This document shows positions 19,446-30,145 of a DNA stretch of 64,000 nt, piece by piece. Source of the DNA: Anaerolineales bacterium (GTDB taxonomy: Bacteria; Chloroflexota; Anaerolineae; Anaerolineales; Villigracilaceae); contig JADLBX010000032.1 of assembly GCA_020847435.1 (NCBI GenBank), positions 1 through 64,000 of the forward strand, read 5' to 3'. Made by a program: the position numbers and the translations under genes. Position 1 is the stretch's first letter, and the number at the start of each line of letters is the position of its first letter. The notes beneath the pieces were generated by a model. That model did not search any database, was not told the origin of the DNA, and saw only the letters and a list, made by a program, of their open reading frames with translations.

Positions 19446-21719
19446 TCATTTCGATATCTCGTTCTGATTGCGGCGGGCAATTTTACTATGCAACCATGAT
19501 AATTGTTTTTTATTTTCAATCGCCAAAATAAGAAGCGATCCTCCAATGCAGATCAGCAAGATGACACGCGCGGGGGAATTCCACAAGTCTTGTACGCCGC
19601 GCCAAAGATTGACGTCCATGGCGGGGTTGAGCGGCAGGTCGGTGACAACGTAGCCGCGAAATGTATTGAAGGGAGCAAACGCAATCTGGACGGATGCGCC
19701 CGGAATTTGACTTGCCAACTGGTCTGCAAGATCTTTTTTCAAAACAAGCACAGCGACGAAATTTCTCCAGCCTTCGAGTTGACTCGGATTTGCGGCGATC
19801 TCTGCCGAGGTCAGGCTGGTCACTTTGTGCGGAGTGAGATTGATCAGAGTTTCATCCATGGGATTGCGCGTCAGCGCGAAGTAATCCACGAGATAGAAAT
19901 TTGTGGGACCTGCGGTTTGGCGCCCGAGCCACGAAATGTAATCGTCGAGGCTGGCTGGGTACGTGAACGGAACCATGAAGAAATATTGGAAGAAACCCGC
20001 GCTGACGATTAAGAATACGAGGCAAGCCTGCACGATAACTTTTTTGCGCGCTGACGTTGCCCGCATCAGCAGGTCGAGAAAAGCGCTCAATCCTACCGCC
20101 GCCAACAGCGCCATCGCAGGGATTACGGCGACAAAATGTGTGGGGCGGGGAGGCAGAGCAGATAACACGCCGAGAAAAATGAATCCTAGGGCGAACCAGA
20201 TCGAAAGGAGGGCGAAACGGAATTTCATCCAATGGACGAGGGTGAACGCAAGACCAAGCGCAAAGAAAACGGAAGCGATCGGTCCCGCCATCCCGTAGAT
20301 CATGTTGTGCTCTTTGTATCCGAGCGGGTCGAAAAGCCCCGCCGTCGAACGGACCAGCCCGCGCGTGAGGATGATCCCATACAAAGTCGGGTCGTAGTAG
20401 ATGTTTAATTGTTCTGTGATCTGGATTGAACGGGCTTGGCTGAGGCGTTCGGGTCCGAATACGAAATTGCCATAGAAGCCGCTGACCGCGCCGGTCTCCC
20501 AAATTTTGAAATGAAGCAAGGTTGGAGTGTCGCCGCTCGCGCTATACAAAATGCGCGGCAAAATCACCGCTGCCGCCGCGACCAGAATCAAACCCAGCCG
20601 AGGAAGCGCCGCTCGAAAATTCATGGTTGAAATTAAAGGCAGCGCGAGTAACGTAACGACCATGACGGTCAGCCCGAGCCACGCGGCGAAGTAGGTGTAG
20701 AAGCCGAAGCCAGCGATCAGCCCAGCCAACCAGAAATAAAAGCGACTGTCCTTTTTTAATCCGAGCGCGAGGAAATATAAGCAGGCGGTAACGGGAAGCA
20801 ACGATTGCGAGTTGTTGTAGCCAAAGCGAGCAAAAGAAAGAAAATATGGATTTGCGATCATGAAAACGGACGCGGCGACTGCGACGCGGCGGTCAAAGAG
20901 GTCGCGCGCCAACAAGTAAAGCGGAACGACGGTCAGCGCGGCGGGAACCACCGACGCGAACCGCCAACCCCACATGTCGATTCCCGCCCAGCGCATAATC
21001 CATGCTTGAACCATCGAACTTGCGACGGGAAAAGTAAATACTCCGAAATCAAAAAAAGACGGCTTATCTTTGCCGAGAGCGATCTGCCGCGCGGTATCCC
21101 AAAATGGACCTTCGTCGGGGAGCCAACCCGCAGGCAGGTCGTTGAGAAAAATGCAACCTGCCGCGAAAGCGAAAGCAAGCAAGGCGAATAGCCAAATTCC
21201 ATCTCGATGCGCGATGTTGAAATCGAGATTGATTCCGTTTTTGCGGTCAACCTTCCACAACAACGCGGAAAGAATCGCCAGACAACCCAGCCAGAGCCAC
21301 GTCAGAATCGACGCGGATTGATGTTGCGCGAGTTGGAGTATAACGAACGTGAAAACGATCAGGCTGACTGCGAGCCACGGCAAGAGTTCTTTGGCTTTGA
21401 AATCTTTTCGTCCGTTTTCAAGCGCGTCAGCGTTCGATTCCGCCCAAGGCGTTTGTTTTGTTAATTTACCAAACAGGAACGCGCCGCCGAGAATCAATGC
21501 AAGACCGACGAGCACGTTCAATGGGCGTTCCAAGCCCAGATACAATTTCGTATTTACGTTGCGCGCGGACTCCGTCAACGCTTGTAATACATCGAAAGGT
21601 CGTGACGCTCGAACGAATCTTTCCCCCGCAAAAACCAACAACAGACTCGCGATCAGCCTGCCGCGTCGGCTCGTTGAACCAGCGAAGACAGACCGCGATC
21701 GGTTTGCAATTGAATTCAT
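19446..21719 (-). CDS. Family-39-like membrane glycosyltransferase
   Basis: A polytopic GT-C protein of about 757 aa, similar in plan to ArnT/PMT enzymes. ATG 21719 is preferred over the TTG nine bases upstream. The catalytic-type acidic pair appears in LPDEGPFWDTARQIALGK after the helices near 150-200, followed by about ten helices, and a C-terminal soluble part ending in one more helix before a basic tail. It may glycosylate lipid or protein acceptors outside the membrane. It lies 8-17 nt after the acyl-CoA dehydrogenase and 22 nt before the MDR gene. Confidence 0.75.
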   Translation of the reverse strand: MNSIANRSRSVFAGSTSRRGRLIASLLLVFAGERFVRASRPFDVLQALTESARNVNTKLYLGLERPLNVLVGLALILGGAFLFGKLTKQTPWAESNADALENGRKDFKAKELLPWLAVSLIVFTFVILQLAQHQSASILTWLWLGCLAILSALLWKVDRKNGINLDFNIAHRDGIWLFALLAFAFAAGCIFLNDLPAGWLPDEGPFWDTARQIALGKDKPSFFDFGVFTFPVASSMVQAWIMRWAGIDMWGWRFASVVPAALTVVPLYLLARDLFDRRVAVAASVFMIANPYFLSFARFGYNNSQSLLPVTACLYFLALGLKKDSRFYFWLAGLIAGFGFYTYFAAWLGLTVMVVTLLALPLISTMNFRAALPRLGLILVAAAAVILPRILYSASGDTPTLLHFKIWETGAVSGFYGNFVFGPERLSQARSIQITEQLNIYYDPTLYGIILTRGLVRSTAGLFDPLGYKEHNMIYGMAGPIASVFFALGLAFTLVHWMKFRFALLSIWFALGFIFLGVLSALPPRPTHFVAVIPAMALLAAVGLSAFLDLLMRATSARKKVIVQACLVFLIVSAGFFQYFFMVPFTYPASLDDYISWLGRQTAGPTNFYLVDYFALTRNPMDETLINLTPHKVTSLTSAEIAANPSQLEGWRNFVAVLVLKKDLADQLASQIPGASVQIAFAPFNTFRGYVVTDLPLNPAMDVNLWRGVQDLWNSPARVILLICIGGSLLILAIENKKQLSWLHSKIARRNQNEISK

Positions 21720-21736
21720 TTCAAACAACGCTCGCG

Positions 21737-22906
21737 TTATTTGAAACCCAGCTCACTGCGCGAGATGACGTGCCGTTGAATTTCGCTCGTGCCTTCGTAA
21801 ATTTCGGTGATCTTCGCGTCGCGGAAATATCGTTCTACGGGCAGTTCCTTGCTGTAGCCCATGCCGCCGTGAATTTGCACCGCCTGATGCGTCACGTACA
21901 TGGCGGTCTCGCTTGCAAACAATTTTGCCATCGAGGCTTCGAGCGAATAACGTCCGCCGTCCTTTTTGGATTTCTCCTTCGCCATCGCCGCGTTGTAGAT
22001 CAACAGGCGCGACGCTTCGATGCGCGTCTTCATATCTGCGATTTTGAATCCCGTCCCTTGGAATTGACCGATGACTTGACCGAACGCTTCGCGCGACGCC
22101 GCGTACTGTCTCGCCGCTTCATATGCCGCTTCTGCAATCCCCAGCGCTTGTGTCGCGATGCCGATGCGTCCCGCATCCAGCACGGTCATGGCGATCTTGA
22201 AGCCTTCGCCCTCTTTGCCCAACAGATTCTCCGCAGGGACGCGGCAATCCTCAAAGATCAACTCGCTTGTCGCGGAAGCGCGGATGCCGAGTTTCGGCTC
22301 TTTCTTGCCGCGCGTGAGTCCTGGCGTGTTTCCTTCCACGAGGAACGCGCTCACGCCTTTTTGTTTTTTTGCGGGGTCGGTCATCATGAAGACGACAAAA
22401 TAATTTGCCACTGGTCCGCTGGTGACCCACGACTTGCGCCCGTTCAAAATGAAGTGGCCGCCGTCGCGTACGGCGCGCGATCTCATTGTCCCTGCGTCCG
22501 ATCCGCTTTGAGGTTCGGTGAGCGAATATCCGCCGATGGATTTCCCCGAGGCGATGGGCGTCACGAATTTTTTCTTCTGCTCTTCCGTGCCGAACTTCAT
22601 GATGCCGTGACAATACAACGAATTGTTGACCGACATGATGACACCGTGCGACGCATCCGCTTTGCAGATTTCTTCGAGGGCGAGGACGTAGGCGAGCGTG
22701 TCCATGCCTGCGCCGCCGTATTGCTCGGGGATTTCCAAGCCCATGAAGCCGAGCGCGCCCATCTTCTTGATCGTCGCGTGCGGAAATTCTCCGCTCTCGT
22801 CGAACTCCGCCGCAATGGGAAGAATCTCTTTTTGCGCGAAGTCGCGCGCCGCGCTTTGAATCATCTTGTGCTCATCGCTGAGCGAAAACATGGCAAGGTC
22901 GGTCAT
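21737..22906 (-). CDS. Acyl-CoA dehydrogenase
   Basis: A 389-aa FAD enzyme that introduces the alpha-beta double bond in acyl-CoA. Motifs: YSLTEPQSGSDAGTM (FAD/substrate), WVTSGPVANYFVVF, and the C-terminal QIHGGMGYSKELPVERYFRDAKITEIYEGTSE containing the catalytic-base region Glu of EIYEGTSEIQ. This looks like a short-chain type. GGAGG precedes the ATG. It is the first gene of a run that continues into a membrane glycosyltransferase, a link that is probably only positional. Confidence 0.95.
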   Translation of the reverse strand: MTDLAMFSLSDEHKMIQSAARDFAQKEILPIAAEFDESGEFPHATIKKMGALGFMGLEIPEQYGGAGMDTLAYVLALEEICKADASHGVIMSVNNSLYCHGIMKFGTEEQKKKFVTPIASGKSIGGYSLTEPQSGSDAGTMRSRAVRDGGHFILNGRKSWVTSGPVANYFVVFMMTDPAKKQKGVSAFLVEGNTPGLTRGKKEPKLGIRASATSELIFEDCRVPAENLLGKEGEGFKIAMTVLDAGRIGIATQALGIAEAAYEAARQYAASREAFGQVIGQFQGTGFKIADMKTRIEASRLLIYNAAMAKEKSKKDGGRYSLEASMAKLFASETAMYVTHQAVQIHGGMGYSKELPVERYFRDAKITEIYEGTSEIQRHVISRSELGFK

Positions 22907-23021
22907 GGAGCCTCCGTCGTGGTGTGTTGCGCGTGATTATACCCTGTGGGGTGGGGGAGATTCCTGCAAAGGTTGGAGGCGAAAATTTGTTATCGTTTTT
23001 ATGATGCTTCGGGGAATTTAC

Positions 23022-23834
23022 TCAATTGGCAAGATCAACTTTTATGGCGCCGAGAAGTTCTTGAATCTGTTCCTCGCTGATCGGGCATCGCACAGTTCGC
23101 TCCGCATTGTTCTGTAGGTAGATTTGAGTCTTATCGAGGTGTTGTTGCTGGAACGCGGCTTGATAAAGCAGGTTTGCCCCGAAACGCGGGTCTTTATAAA
23201 GCAAGAACACAAACGGTTTCATCCAGAAAGGCATACCGTCTCCTTGCGATAGCTTTGTCTTGTTCCCGCTCGGCGAAGCATGGACCACTCTAAACTTGAG
23301 TTTGCTTGAAAGATGATTCATTAACAGCAACCCTGCAAGTTTTGAGTTCAGGTATAAACTGAGCGCGCTTTGATTTTTCTTTGGATTGACAATTTCACTC
23401 ACATTAATGCTTCGAGCAAAATCTAATCCGTCTGTGGCTGTGTTGACGACGAGTGGCACAGGCGTTTGCGTGAGGGCGGGATGCAAACTGTAGGTTAAGA
23501 TGTATGGAGCCAACGCGTTTACTTCAAAGTGCATTTCATTCCCTTGTTTTGAATGCGCAATTTTGCCGAGCATGACTCCCGCGTTGTTGAAGAGGACATC
23601 TACACTGCCAAGCGATTCTCTAATTCTTGCGGCAACTTGCAAGATAGCGGATTGATCGCTGAGATCGGCGGTAAAAACCCCCAGCTTGGTTGAAGGAAAG
23701 GCGTTTTTCAGCCCGCTGATCTGGTCGTCGGTTCTGACAATGACGGCGACGCGATGACCCTCGTCAAGTAGAAGTTTTAGTAATTCCAATCCGATTCCCG
23801 ACGCGCCGCCGGTCAAAACGATGTTTTTAGTCAT
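23022..23834 (-). CDS. Short-chain dehydrogenase/reductase
   Basis: A 270-aa SDR. ATG 23834 (MTKNIVLTGG) follows AGGACC; the track's start eight codons earlier lacks one. Cofactor loop TGGASGIG at the N-terminus, the stabilising NNAGVM, and the catalytic Tyr-x3-Lys in SLYLNSKLAG, preceded by a Thr/Ser-rich stretch. The C-terminus is atypical, with a predicted basic/hydrophobic segment. Its base composition is more AT-rich than its neighbours, a possible sign of transfer. Substrate unknown. Confidence 0.85.
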   Translation of the reverse strand: MTKNIVLTGGASGIGLELLKLLLDEGHRVAVIVRTDDQISGLKNAFPSTKLGVFTADLSDQSAILQVAARIRESLGSVDVLFNNAGVMLGKIAHSKQGNEMHFEVNALAPYILTYSLHPALTQTPVPLVVNTATDGLDFARSINVSEIVNPKKNQSALSLYLNSKLAGLLLMNHLSSKLKFRVVHASPSGNKTKLSQGDGMPFWMKPFVFLLYKDPRFGANLLYQAAFQQQHLDKTQIYLQNNAERTVRCPISEEQIQELLGAIKVDLAN

Positions 23835-23914
23835 TTTCAGGTCCTGATTAATGTGCAATCTTTCGCTTTGTTGCGGATATTATACATGCTCGTCCCTCTG
23901 ATACAATCAGCCGC

Positions 23915-24805
23915 ATGGACACAAAGCCCTCGCCCGAAGAGCGCGTTTGGTCGGCGCTGGCGCATCTCTCCGCGCTGGCGATGGGTATGGGGTTGATTTT
24001 TCCAATCCTTGGTTGGGCGGAACAGCGGCGCAAGTCGAAGTTCATCGCGTTTCAATCGTTACAGGCGTTAGGCTATCAATCGTTGGGGTACACGATTTGG
24101 ATTATCGGTGGCTTGCTCGTGGCGGTCGTTAGCATATTTTTTCTGCTGTTAAATATGGGTGACGCGTTGCGTTCCGAAGCTGTGCTCACGAGTTGGATGA
24201 TCGGTCATTTCAGTCTAACTTTTGCCTTGCTTGGTTTGTATTTCATTCTCCCCATCCTTGCCGCGCTGGCTTGCGCCCTCGGCAAAGATTTTCGCTATCC
24301 GCTCATGGGGACGCGGCTGGCGAAATATCTCGACTACGCTTCTGAAAGCGGGCTACAAGAAGCCCACGAAGATCGCTGGGTCGCGGCGGCGGGACATTTC
24401 AGCGTCATCATCGCCATGTGGGGATTACTCGTTCCAGCCGCCGCGTGGATTTTGCAAGGCAAGCGCAGCGCGTGGTTAAAGTTTCAATCCGCACAGGCGA
24501 TTGTGCTTCACACGTGCGTCCTCCTATTGGGATTCGTCGCGCTCTTTCTTTACATGTCCGGCTTTGTCGTTTTTATCGCGCTGACTGGAGTCGGGGGCAC
24601 GCCAATGAGTTCTGGCGCTGGTCTTATCGCTGTACTTATCATGTTTGGCTTGATGCTAGTTGCCTTGCTGATTCTGCTTGTCATTCCACTTTTTCACATC
24701 ATGGGACAGTGGGCGGGCTATCGCGTTCTCAAAGGCGACGATTATCGTTATCCGATCATCGGAAGATTTGTTTCGAGATGGCTTTCTGGTGGAAAGGGCG
24801 AGTAG
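23915..24805 (+). CDS. DUF4870-like membrane protein with two repeats
   Basis: A 296-aa membrane protein made of two similar halves, each beginning with an acidic E(E/D)RxW-x-A-x-xHxS motif: PEERVWSALAHLSAL and HEDRWVAAAGHFSVI, each followed by GL(I/L)xP, a KF(I/L)xFQS(L/A)QA motif and two to three helices. This is the DUF4870/Tic20-like plan, duplicated. Function unknown. The ATG is 6-7 nt after a TACAAT box with no ribosome-binding site, so the mRNA may be leaderless. Confidence 0.82.
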   Translation: MDTKPSPEERVWSALAHLSALAMGMGLIFPILGWAEQRRKSKFIAFQSLQALGYQSLGYTIWIIGGLLVAVVSIFFLLLNMGDALRSEAVLTSWMIGHFSLTFALLGLYFILPILAALACALGKDFRYPLMGTRLAKYLDYASESGLQEAHEDRWVAAAGHFSVIIAMWGLLVPAAAWILQGKRSAWLKFQSAQAIVLHTCVLLLGFVALFLYMSGFVVFIALTGVGGTPMSSGAGLIAVLIMFGLMLVALLILLVIPLFHIMGQWAGYRVLKGDDYRYPIIGRFVSRWLSGGKGE

Positions 24806-24811
24806 TGGATG

Positions 24812-24876
24812 TTAGCCACAGAGACCGCCGAGATCATTGAGAAAATCTCTTAACTCTCTGTGGACTCTGTGGCTAA
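24812..24876. repeat. TTAGCCACAGAG...GTGGCTAA element
   Basis: About 65 bp with terminal inverted repeats TTAGCCACAGAG / CTCTGTGGCTAA and an internal GAGAAAATCTC. A related copy is at 30362-30448. Both lie just upstream of a gene. Confidence 0.7.
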
Positions 24877-24905
24877 AAAATTTCCAATTCTCATAGGAGT
24901 TTTTT

Positions 24906-25730
24906 ATGAAAATTCTCATCGCAACAGATATGGAAGGCATCACCGGCGTTACCACATGGGATCAGGTGACGCCCGGTCACGCGGAGTATGCGCGCTTCCG
25001 TCGCTTGATGACGCAGGATGTGAACGCCGCCATTCGCGGCGCGCTCGAAGCAGGAGCAGACGAGATCATCGTCGCGGATGGGCATTGGAATGGCTCGAAC
25101 ATCCTCATCGAAGAACTCGATCCGCGCGCCCGCCTCAACACGGGTTCGCCCTCTCCGCTTTCGATGATGCAGGGCATTGATGAAAGCGTGGACGGCGTTT
25201 TCTTCGTCGGCTATCACGCGCGCAATGGAATGCAAAATGCGATCCTTGATCATACGTGGTCGTCAAAAACGGTTGCGAATCTTTGGCTCAACGAAATTCT
25301 CACCGGCGAATACGGGCTCAACGCCGCGCTTGCCGGTCATTTCGGGGTTCCGGTCATCATGGTCACCGGCGACCAGACCGCTTGCGCGGAGGTTGAAAAT
25401 CTACTCGGCGACATGGAACATGCGATAGTGAAACAGGCGACGGGACGTTTTGCCGCCGAATGTCTGCCGCCGCAGGTGACGCAGGAGCTGATCTTCAACG
25501 CGGCCGCGCGCGCTGTGACGCGGCTTGCGGACGGCGACTCGCCCGATCCCTTCGTCTTGGATTCTCCGATTCGCGCGACTGTCGAATTTTTCACCTCGGA
25601 TATGGCGGATCGCGCCGCCCTGATGCCTGCCTCAAGCCGTGAGGAGACGCGCGTCTCTTTGACTGGGCAAACCATGGACGTCGTCTATCGCGGCTTTCGC
25701 GCGTTGGTGACATTGGCGTTATCTTCGTAA
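24906..25730 (+). CDS. dppA: M55 family D-aminopeptidase (DppA-like)
   Basis: A 274-aa zinc peptidase, cytoplasmic, that removes N-terminal D-amino acids in the DppA family. The N-terminus MKILIATDMEGITGV holds the first zinc ligands Asp and Glu; further ligands lie in VADGHWNG (His) and FVGYHARNG (His), with Glu in the following helical part. GAGTTTTTT gives a ribosome-binding site. No dipeptide transporter is adjacent, but a polyamine-type ABC transporter follows on the same strand with its own promoter. Confidence 0.88.
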   Translation: MKILIATDMEGITGVTTWDQVTPGHAEYARFRRLMTQDVNAAIRGALEAGADEIIVADGHWNGSNILIEELDPRARLNTGSPSPLSMMQGIDESVDGVFFVGYHARNGMQNAILDHTWSSKTVANLWLNEILTGEYGLNAALAGHFGVPVIMVTGDQTACAEVENLLGDMEHAIVKQATGRFAAECLPPQVTQELIFNAAARAVTRLADGDSPDPFVLDSPIRATVEFFTSDMADRAALMPASSREETRVSLTGQTMDVVYRGFRALVTLALSS

Positions 25731-25857
25731 CGCAAAATGGCATTTTGCGCTACTGTTCGCAGTGTGGGATGCTTGCCCGCACCACGAAGTTGAAGGAGGC
25801 GAGGCAGTTGTCCCGTCGGCGCGAAGCGGCTTTTTATCCCAAATCGGAAATGGGTGA
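25730..25857. repeat. Two short palindromic repeats before the pot operon
   Basis: CGCAAAATGGCATTTTGCG (25731-25749) is a REP-like hairpin just after the dppA stop. At 25798-25829 lies GGCGAGGCAG...CCCGTCGGCGCGAAGCGG, which recurs at 30060-30091 right after potC, so this second repeat brackets the transporter operon. Confidence 0.6.
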
Positions 25858-25887
25858 TTGACGTTTTGCCGAAAGTTTCCATATAAT
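25858..25887 (+). promoter_or_regulatory. Promoter of the potDABC-like operon
   Basis: TTGACG (25858-25863), an 18-bp spacer and TATAAT (25882-25887). The transcript would have a leader of about 120 nt before potD. Confidence 0.8.
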
Positions 25888-26016
25888 CAGACGCAACACA
25901 TCCGAATACAGTGTGCGGTGTTATTTTCGGTATCGGATGGAAGGAGGCTGTGCGCGGCAAAGTCCCAGTGTTGTGAAGATTCTTTTTTGACAGTCAACTA
26001 TTTCAAGGAGAATAAA

Positions 26017-27225
26017 ATGAAACTTACGTTGAAGATGTTCCATTTGATTGCGGCGCTCATCGTCGTGAGCATGATCCTCTCGGCGTGCGGTGCGGCGGCA
26101 ACCGAAGCGCCGGCGACGGAAGCGCCCGCCACCGAAGCCGCTGGCAATGAAGGCGCGGTGGGTATCGTCGCGTGGCCCGGTTATATCGAGCGCGGCGCCA
26201 ACGACCCGGCGTATGACTGGGTGACCGCCTTCGAAGCGGAGACCGGTTGCAAAGTGACCGTGAAAGACGCGGCGACGTCGGATGAGATGGTGCAGTTGAT
26301 GAATTCCGGCGAATACGATCTGGTCACTGCCTCTGGCGACTCGAGTCTGCGCCTCGTGTATGGCGGCTCGGTGCAGGAAATTGACGTTACAAAGATTCCA
26401 TCCTATGGCACGGTTGATGAACGTTTGCAGAATGCGCCGTGGCACACGGTGGATAAAAACGGCGACGGAACTCCGGAGCATTACGGCGTTCCGTATCAAT
26501 TCGGGCTCAATGTGTTGATGTACAACACGACCGTATTTCCCGAGCCGCCCACCTCATGGGCTGTTGTCTTTGAGCCGATGGATTTGCCGGACGGCAAGCC
26601 GAACAAGGACCGCGTGCAGGGTTATGTTGGTCCGATTTATATTGCCGACGCGGCTGTGTATCTCAAAGCGCATAAACCGGAGTTGGGAATCACGGATCCG
26701 TATGAGTTAACCGAGGAACAATTTCAAGCAGCGCTTGATTTGTTGAAGACTCAACGCACGATCGCGCCCAAGTATTGGGGCGATTATCTCTTGCAGATCG
26801 AGGATTTCAAGAACGAAGGCTTTGCCGCCGCTCCCTCATGGCCCCTTCAGGTGAACCTCCTGCAAGCCGACGGTCAACCGATCGCCAGCGTCATCCCGGA
26901 TGAGGGCGCGACCGGCTGGGCAGATACGACCATGATGTCGTCCAAGGCGCCGCATCCCAAGTGCGCGTATCTCTGGCTCGAACACTCGCTCGACCCGAAA
27001 GTGCAAGGCGACGTTGCGGCTTGGTTCGGCTCGAATCCTTCGGTTCCGGCTGGATGCACCGCAAGCGAATTGTTGACCGCCGATGGTTGCAAACTCAACG
27101 GCTTCAATGATTTCGACAAGATCTACTTCTGGAAGACGCCGATCGCCGCTTGCGGCAACGGCGAATCCAACTGCGTCACGTACGATCGTTGGACGGAAGA
27201 ATTCACTGCGATTGTCGGACAGTAA
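26017..27225 (+). CDS. potD: Spermidine/putrescine-type ABC transporter substrate-binding lipoprotein
   Basis: A 402-aa extracellular solute-binding protein. The ATG at 26017 follows AAGGAG by 6 nt; the track ORF starts far too early. The signal peptide ends in the lipobox MILSACG, followed by a TEAPATEAP linker. The mature part resembles PotD/PotF: IVAWPGYIERG at the start, a typical polyamine-binding-protein opening, and VTASGDSSLRLVYGGSVQEID. It lies first in the operon with ATPase and two permeases. Whether the ligand is spermidine, putrescine or another cation is not shown. Confidence 0.9.
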   Translation: MKLTLKMFHLIAALIVVSMILSACGAAATEAPATEAPATEAAGNEGAVGIVAWPGYIERGANDPAYDWVTAFEAETGCKVTVKDAATSDEMVQLMNSGEYDLVTASGDSSLRLVYGGSVQEIDVTKIPSYGTVDERLQNAPWHTVDKNGDGTPEHYGVPYQFGLNVLMYNTTVFPEPPTSWAVVFEPMDLPDGKPNKDRVQGYVGPIYIADAAVYLKAHKPELGITDPYELTEEQFQAALDLLKTQRTIAPKYWGDYLLQIEDFKNEGFAAAPSWPLQVNLLQADGQPIASVIPDEGATGWADTTMMSSKAPHPKCAYLWLEHSLDPKVQGDVAAWFGSNPSVPAGCTASELLTADGCKLNGFNDFDKIYFWKTPIAACGNGESNCVTYDRWTEEFTAIVGQ

Positions 27226-27234
27226 AGTTTAATG

Positions 27235-27262
27235 CGCGGGGACGAGGAGACTCGTCCCCGCG
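27235..27262 (+). terminator. Intra-operon hairpin after potD
   Basis: A 12-bp perfect stem CGCGGGGACGAG/CTCGTCCCCGCG with a GAGA loop, then TTCTTT. It probably stabilises or partly terminates the potD message so that binding protein exceeds transporter. Confidence 0.6.
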
Positions 27263-27280
27263 TTCTTTCGAGGATTCTCA

Positions 27281-28327
<1,047 letters not shown>

Positions 28328-28328
28328 G

Positions 28329-29234
28329 ATGTTTCAACGAATTTCCACCTACCTGTATTTGCGCCCGCGTTTGTCGCTGGCTCTGTTGTTGTTGCCGCCT
28401 CTGGTTTGGTTTCTGGTCGTTTACATCGGCTCACTGCTTTCCATGCTGGTCAACAGCTTCTTTTACCTCGACGGCTTCACGGGGCAGGTAGTGCGGCAGT
28501 TCACGCTGGATACCTACGCAAAATTATTCATCCCCACCAATGTGCAAATCCTCTCGCGGACGTTGTTCATGGCGCTGGCGGTCACGCTTGGCTGTATCGT
28601 TCTCGCCTTTCCGCTCTCGTATTACATGGCACGGATCGCTTCTCCGCGCATGAAGACGTTCCTGTATCTTGCCGTCACGCTTCCGTTGTGGTCGAGTTAC
28701 GTCGTGCGCGTCTATTCATGGAAATTGATTCTGGCGCAGGAGGGAATCATTTCATGGTTCGCGCGCTTGCTTCACCTCGACGGCGTCTTGAACTGGTATC
28801 TGAGTTCGCCGCTTCTCGGTGGACCCTCGTTGGGCATTTCACTCACTGGAGTTTTTCTCGTTTTTGTTTATATCTGGCTTCCGTACATGATTTTGCCGAT
28901 TCAGACGGCTCTCGAACGCGTGCCCAAATCTCTGATCGAAGCCTCCAGCGATTTGGGCGCCAGCCCCGCGCAGACGTTTCGCAATGTGATTCTGCCGCTG
29001 GCGTTTCCCGGCGTGGTGGCTGGTTCGATCTTCACGTTTTCGCTGACTCTCGGAGATTTCATCGTCCCGTCGTTGTTCGGGAATTCGAGTTTTTTCATCG
29101 GCAAGGCGGTGCTGACGTATCAGGGCACGTCGGGCAACATTCCTCTCGCCGCCGCGTTCACGATGGGACCCATCGTCATTATGATCGTTTATCTCCTCAT
29201 CGCCCGCAGACTGGGAGCCTTCGATGCGCTCTAA
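28329..29234 (+). CDS. potB: Polyamine-type ABC permease
   Basis: A 301-aa inner-membrane permease with six helices. The cytoplasmic EAA loop reads EASSDLGASPAQTFRNVILPLA, contacting PotA. The first helix region LSLALLLLPPLVWFLVVYIGSL and loop with FFYLDGF match the PotB class. The start is 1 nt after the potA stop; the end overlaps potC by 11 nt. Confidence 0.93.
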   Translation: MFQRISTYLYLRPRLSLALLLLPPLVWFLVVYIGSLLSMLVNSFFYLDGFTGQVVRQFTLDTYAKLFIPTNVQILSRTLFMALAVTLGCIVLAFPLSYYMARIASPRMKTFLYLAVTLPLWSSYVVRVYSWKLILAQEGIISWFARLLHLDGVLNWYLSSPLLGGPSLGISLTGVFLVFVYIWLPYMILPIQTALERVPKSLIEASSDLGASPAQTFRNVILPLAFPGVVAGSIFTFSLTLGDFIVPSLFGNSSFFIGKAVLTYQGTSGNIPLAAAFTMGPIVIMIVYLLIARRLGAFDAL

Positions 29235-30054
29235 GCCTTCCGCTCAATCCTCTGGCGAACACGCTCCGTGGTGGTTGAAATTGGGCGCGGTCGGCGCGTT
29301 GCTCTTTTTGCACATTCCGCTGGCGTTGATCTTCCTCTACGCGTTCACCACCGACGAATCGGGCTACACCTTTCCTCCGCCGGGACTCACCCTCAAGTGG
29401 ATTCCGCGCGCGCTCGCCAACCCGGATATGCAAGCCGCGCTGCTGCTCACGGTGAAAGTGGCGGCGGTGGCGACGGTCGCCGCGCTGATCCTCGGGACGC
29501 TTGCCGCGGCGGCGGTTTATCGCTACGACTTCTTCGGCAAGGAAACCGTCTCGTTTATGTTGATCCTTCCGCTGGCGCTGCCCGGCATTGTGACAGGCAT
29601 CGCCATCCGTTCGGCGATCAGCCTGTTGGATATTCCATTTTCGTTTTGGACGATCGTCATCGGTCACGCGACGTTTTGTGTGGTGGTCGTGTACAACAAT
29701 GTGCTGGCGCGCTTCCGCCGTTCAAGCGGCTCGATGGTGGAAGCCTCGATGGATTTGGGCGCGAATTCGTTCCAGACTTTCCGTTATGTGATCTTCCCCA
29801 ATATCGGCACGGCGCTCCTGGCGGGCGGCATCCTCGCCTTTTCGCTGTCGTTCGACGAGGTAATCGTCACTACGTTCACTGCGGGATTACAGCAAACGCT
29901 GCCGATTTGGATCTTCTCGCAAATGTTGAAGCCGCGCAACCGACCAATTACCAATGTGACCGCCATGCTGGTGGTGGTGATCACGGCGATTCCGATTCTG
30001 ATCGCTCAGCGCATCTCCGCGCGCGGTTCGGATTCGGAAGGGGCGACGAAGTAG
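29224..30054 (+). CDS. potC: Polyamine-type ABC permease
   Basis: A 276-aa second permease. The EAA loop is EASMDLGANSFQTFRYVIFPNI, and the C-terminal SLSFDEVIVTTFTAG is characteristic of PotC. It overlaps potB by 11 nt and is the last gene of the operon. Confidence 0.93.
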   Translation: MRSKPSAQSSGEHAPWWLKLGAVGALLFLHIPLALIFLYAFTTDESGYTFPPPGLTLKWIPRALANPDMQAALLLTVKVAAVATVAALILGTLAAAAVYRYDFFGKETVSFMLILPLALPGIVTGIAIRSAISLLDIPFSFWTIVIGHATFCVVVVYNNVLARFRRSSGSMVEASMDLGANSFQTFRYVIFPNIGTALLAGGILAFSLSFDEVIVTTFTAGLQQTLPIWIFSQMLKPRNRPITNVTAMLVVVITAIPILIAQRISARGSDSEGATK

Positions 30055-30059
30055 AAGTG

Positions 30060-30091
30060 GGCGAGGCAGGCATCCCGTCGGGGCGAAGCGG
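30060..30091. repeat. GCGAGGCAG...GGGCGAAGCGG repeat after potC
   Basis: The second copy of the element at 25798-25829, with the same orientation, 5 nt after the potC stop. Confidence 0.6.
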
Positions 30092-30111
30092 AAATTCGTC
30101 ATCCAAAAAGA

Positions 30112-30139
30112 TTGACAGCGCGTCGATTCCCATTACAAT
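30112..30139 (+). promoter_or_regulatory. Strong promoter before the non-coding stretch
   Basis: TTGACA (30112-30117), a 16-bp spacer and TACAAT (30134-30139). No ORF follows for nearly 400 nt, so it most likely makes a non-coding RNA or a long leader. Confidence 0.7.
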
Positions 30140-30145
30140 TCGTCT